From the NCBI GenBank assembly GCA_018524345.1, contig JADQAZ010000004.1, positions 1 through 64,000 of the forward strand: a DNA stretch of 64,000 bases. Direction: 5' to 3'. This stretch comes from Harenicola maris (lineage in GTDB: Bacteria > Pseudomonadota > Alphaproteobacteria > Rhodobacterales > Rhodobacteraceae). The translations under genes were made by a program, and so were the position numbers. How positions within the stretch are numbered: the stretch's first letter is position 1; each line of letters opens with the position of its first letter. Positions 61,668-64,000 of this stretch are shown here, in pieces. The notes under the pieces are model-generated. The model was given only the letters and a program-made list of their open reading frames with translations. It was not told the origin of the DNA and did not search any database.

Positions 61668-63015
61668 GGTCGATCACCTCGAGGGTAAAGGCATCCATCG
61701 GATCCTCCAGTCGCAGCACATGGTTCAGGGCGAATTCATAGGTTTGCCCGCGCGGCATTTCGGCGGGGGAGAAGAGGAAGGCGAAGGTGGGTTGTTCTTC
61801 CTCCTGCGTCAGGGGGTGGTGCAGCAGGTAGGGGTTCAGCAGCTTGCCGATTTCCAGCGAGAGGGCCTCTGTCTGGGCCGTGACGATGCCGATGGCGCCG
61901 ACCTCATGGGCCTGAGGCGTCGCGGTTTCGAGGGCACCGAAGCTGGCGTTTTGGCCGATGAGGCGGATTTCGAGGGTGAAGTCACTGGCGGAGAGGCCGA
62001 GGCGGTCCTGCACCTTGGCGCTGCATTTGGCCGTGATGTCATCCACCCATTTTTGGGCGTTGGCGACATAATGCGGATCGCGCAGCAGGGCCATGAGGAC
62101 GGTTTGGAAGCCCGCGGGGCGTGCCCCCTCCAGTTTCACCGTATAGGCCTCTGACGGGACCCATTTGGAGCCTGTGACGCGGACGGAGGTTTCGTCCAGC
62201 GCGGTATAGGTGCTTTGGGTTACGTCCAGATGCCCGCCGGGTTCATAGAGGATAAACGGATCGGAGTTTTCATAGAGCATATGGGCCGAGACCGTGTGCG
62301 GCGTGGCATGGGCGCCATCGGCGAGGGGGGTGACGGTGAAACCCTCTGCGTCGAAGTCGATCAGGATGACGCCGCTTTGCGGGTTGGTGGCGCAGAGCGC
62401 GCCGCATTCGCCGATTTTCGCGCCGTGCCATGCGCCGCCTGCGTGGCAGCCGCGGGCGAGGGGCAGGGCGGCGATGATGGCGGTGTCTGTGGTGCGGCCC
62501 GCGATGATGATATCTGCGCCGGTGTTCAGGGCCTGCGTGATCTGCTCTGCCCCTGCGAGGGCGACGATATTGGAGCAGGAGGTGATGGTCTCTGCTGTGA
62601 GTTCTGGTGCGGCGGGCAGGGGCGTCATGCGGTGCTCGGCGTAGGCCTTTGCGACCTCGGCCGGATCTTGCGAGGAGCGCAGCACGGCGATTTTGACGGG
62701 GCGGCCCTGCTCGGTGGCGATTTCGCGGGTGATGTCGAGCATCCAGTCCACCGCGCTGTCGGCGCCGCAGGTGCCTGCGGTGCCGATCACGAGGGGGCAA
62801 TTCGCCTCGGCCCGCGCCTGCATCAGGCCCGCCCATTCGATTTTGGTCGAGGAGCGGGCGTATTTCGACACGCCCCGCCCGAGGTAGCTTGGCCCGCTGT
62901 CGGTGGAGCCGCCGTCGATCGCGATAATGTCGGGCTTTGCCGCGATGCCGCGGGCGAGGGCCTGTTTGTCGTAGTTCAGGCCAAGGGCCCCAGAGGGGAT
63001 GAGAACGCGCACCAT
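61660..63015 (-). CDS. AtuA family (DUF1446) protein
   Basis: A 451-residue protein of the acyclic-terpene-utilisation AtuA family: KPDIIAIDGGSTDSGPSYLG near the N-terminus, GTAGTCGADSAVDWML and GRTTDTAIIAALPLARG. AtuA is needed for citronellol/geraniol use in Pseudomonas, but homologues beside tricarboxylate transporters probably act on other carboxylic acids. Its start overlaps the TctA stop by one base (TGATG). No other atu genes are visible. Confidence 0.85.
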   Translation of the reverse strand: MVRVLIPSGALGLNYDKQALARGIAAKPDIIAIDGGSTDSGPSYLGRGVSKYARSSTKIEWAGLMQARAEANCPLVIGTAGTCGADSAVDWMLDITREIATEQGRPVKIAVLRSSQDPAEVAKAYAEHRMTPLPAAPELTAETITSCSNIVALAGAEQITQALNTGADIIIAGRTTDTAIIAALPLARGCHAGGAWHGAKIGECGALCATNPQSGVILIDFDAEGFTVTPLADGAHATPHTVSAHMLYENSDPFILYEPGGHLDVTQSTYTALDETSVRVTGSKWVPSEAYTVKLEGARPAGFQTVLMALLRDPHYVANAQKWVDDITAKCSAKVQDRLGLSASDFTLEIRLIGQNASFGALETATPQAHEVGAIGIVTAQTEALSLEIGKLLNPYLLHHPLTQEEEQPTFAFLFSPAEMPRGQTYEFALNHVLRLEDPMDAFTLEVIDHA

Positions 63016-64000
63016 CAGTCGGTGATCCTTTGTGGTTTTTTCAGCATCCCGCGCAGGAACATCGGGGCGACAAAGCCCGCGATGGCAAAGGCCCAGAGGC
63101 CAATCGCGATGGGGGAGGAGAAGAGGTAGGTCACATCGCCGTCCGAGAGGGTCATGGCGCGGCGCAGGGCGTCCTCCATATTGCCTCCCAGCAGGATGCC
63201 GAGGATGACGGGGACGGTGGGGATGTCGAGCTTGCGCAGGAAATACCCGAGGATGCCGAAGCCGATCATCAGCAGCAGGTCAAAGTAGCTGCCCGAGAGG
63301 GAGTAGATGCCGACGAAGGAGATCATCGTCACCCCGGGCAGCAGCACCCATGCGGGCACCATCAGCACGCGGACAAAGATTTTCACCATGGGCACGTTCA
63401 TCAGGAGCAGCACGACATTGGCGATGAGCAGGGAGGCGATGAGGCCCCAGATGACCTCTGGCCGGTCTGTGAACAGGGTCGGGCCGGGGGTGATGTTGAG
63501 GGTCATGAGCAGCGCCAGCAGCACCGCCGTTGTGCCCGAGCCGGGCACGCCGAGGGTGAGCATGGGCACCAGCGCCCCGCCTGCGGCGGCGTTGTTGCCT
63601 GCCTCTGGCGCGGCGACGCCCTTGGCCACGCCGGTGCCGAAGCCGCCCTTTGGCCCAGCGATGGATTTTTCCGTCATATAGGCGAGGAAGGAGCCGAGCG
63701 AGGCCCCCGCGCCGGGCAGGATGCCCGCGACAAAGCCGACGCCGGAGGCGCGCAGCATGGTCCATTTGGTGGAGAGGATGTCCTTCCACGGGATGCGGAC
63801 CTTGTCGAGTTTGACCCCGATGGAGGAGCCTTTGCCGTGGCTTTCGATGAAGAAGAAGACCTCTGCAATCGCAAAGAGGCCGACGATGGCGACGAGGAAA
63901 TCCACCCCGTCATAAAGGTGCAGGTTGCCGCCTGTCATGCGGGGCAGGCCAGAGGAGCTGTCGACCCCGATCATGGCGATGCCGAGGCCGATGCAGGCGG
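63015..64000 (-). CDS. Tripartite tricarboxylate transporter permease TctA, partial
   Basis: The C-terminal part (over 320 residues) of a TctA-family permease; the N-terminus lies beyond the right edge. The frame is open to the window end, reading IGLGIAMIGVDSSSGLPRMT there. The conserved GILPGAGASLGSFLAYMTEK and PEAGNNAAAGGALVPMLTLG motifs are present, with many membrane helices. TctA works with TctB and the binding protein TctC to import di- or tricarboxylates. Coupled to AtuA and DUF4387, it likely supplies their substrate. Confidence 0.93.
   Translation of the reverse strand, partial: ACIGLGIAMIGVDSSSGLPRMTGGNLHLYDGVDFLVAIVGLFAIAEVFFFIESHGKGSSIGVKLDKVRIPWKDILSTKWTMLRASGVGFVAGILPGAGASLGSFLAYMTEKSIAGPKGGFGTGVAKGVAAPEAGNNAAAGGALVPMLTLGVPGSGTTAVLLALLMTLNITPGPTLFTDRPEVIWGLIASLLIANVVLLLMNVPMVKIFVRVLMVPAWVLLPGVTMISFVGIYSLSGSYFDLLLMIGFGILGYFLRKLDIPTVPVILGILLGGNMEDALRRAMTLSDGDVTYLFSSPIAIGLWAFAIAGFVAPMFLRGMLKKPQRITD

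Overview
The window is high-GC bacterial chromosome, tightly packed, and looks like a member of the Rhodobacteraceae (Rhodobacterales, roseobacter-like). The evidence is the gene order chvI-chvG-hprK-rapZ-EIIA(Man)-HPr next to pckA, ethylmalonyl-CoA pathway genes (a methylsuccinyl-CoA dehydrogenase-type acyl-CoA dehydrogenase and a close match to malyl-CoA lyase Mcl1), and family types common in this order (DUF6473, DUF1491, DUF1244, DUF2062). No rRNA, tRNA, insertion sequence, prophage or CRISPR array was seen. The genus cannot be fixed from the sequence.

Layout. 1-14 kb: start of tuf, a sulfotransferase, an M48 protease with a DUF898 membrane protein, parC, an SH3 protein, an SDR enzyme, a HIG1-type membrane protein, a PduO-type cobalamin adenosyltransferase, etfBA, 3-hydroxybutyryl-CoA dehydrogenase and a DUF4132 protein. 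14-24 kb: the HPr/EIIA/RapZ/HPr-kinase and ChvG/ChvI regulatory block, pckA and the methylsuccinyl-CoA dehydrogenase. 25-39 kb: the housekeeping cluster recO-DUF1491-era-rnc-lepB-lepB-acpS, then an inserted accessory block (29.95-33.9 kb), then pdxJ-DUF2062-rsh-rpoZ-folK. 39-51 kb: a glycosyltransferase, accA, a LysE exporter with an Lrp regulator, mcl1, a D-glutamate catabolic operon (dgcN-dgcA-unknown-dat) and a large OmpA-type repeat protein. 51-64 kb: pyk, rpmI-rplT, pheS and pheT separated by small genes, ytoQ, a GST, mscL, and an AtuA/DUF4387/TctA unit running off the right edge.

Most interesting is the accessory block between acpS and pdxJ, two genes that are neighbours in many proteobacteria. 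It holds a 79-residue peptide with an acidic N-terminal half and a lysine-rich C-terminal half made of three 13-residue repeats. Next to it, on the same strand, is an HExxH protein of the kind described as alpha-ketoglutarate-dependent peptide beta-hydroxylases. A stable hairpin lies between the two genes, and a divergent ATP-grasp protein and two paralogous secreted proteins flank them. This looks like a compact, possibly undescribed RiPP-type system.

Regulatory structure also stands out. Four helically phased 11-bp repeats lie between chvG and hprK. LacI-type operator-like sites lie upstream of both pckA and pyk, consistent with one carbon-flux regulator. Long perfect hairpins follow many gene ends, some carrying a dispersed element that always has the same orientation relative to the gene upstream of it.
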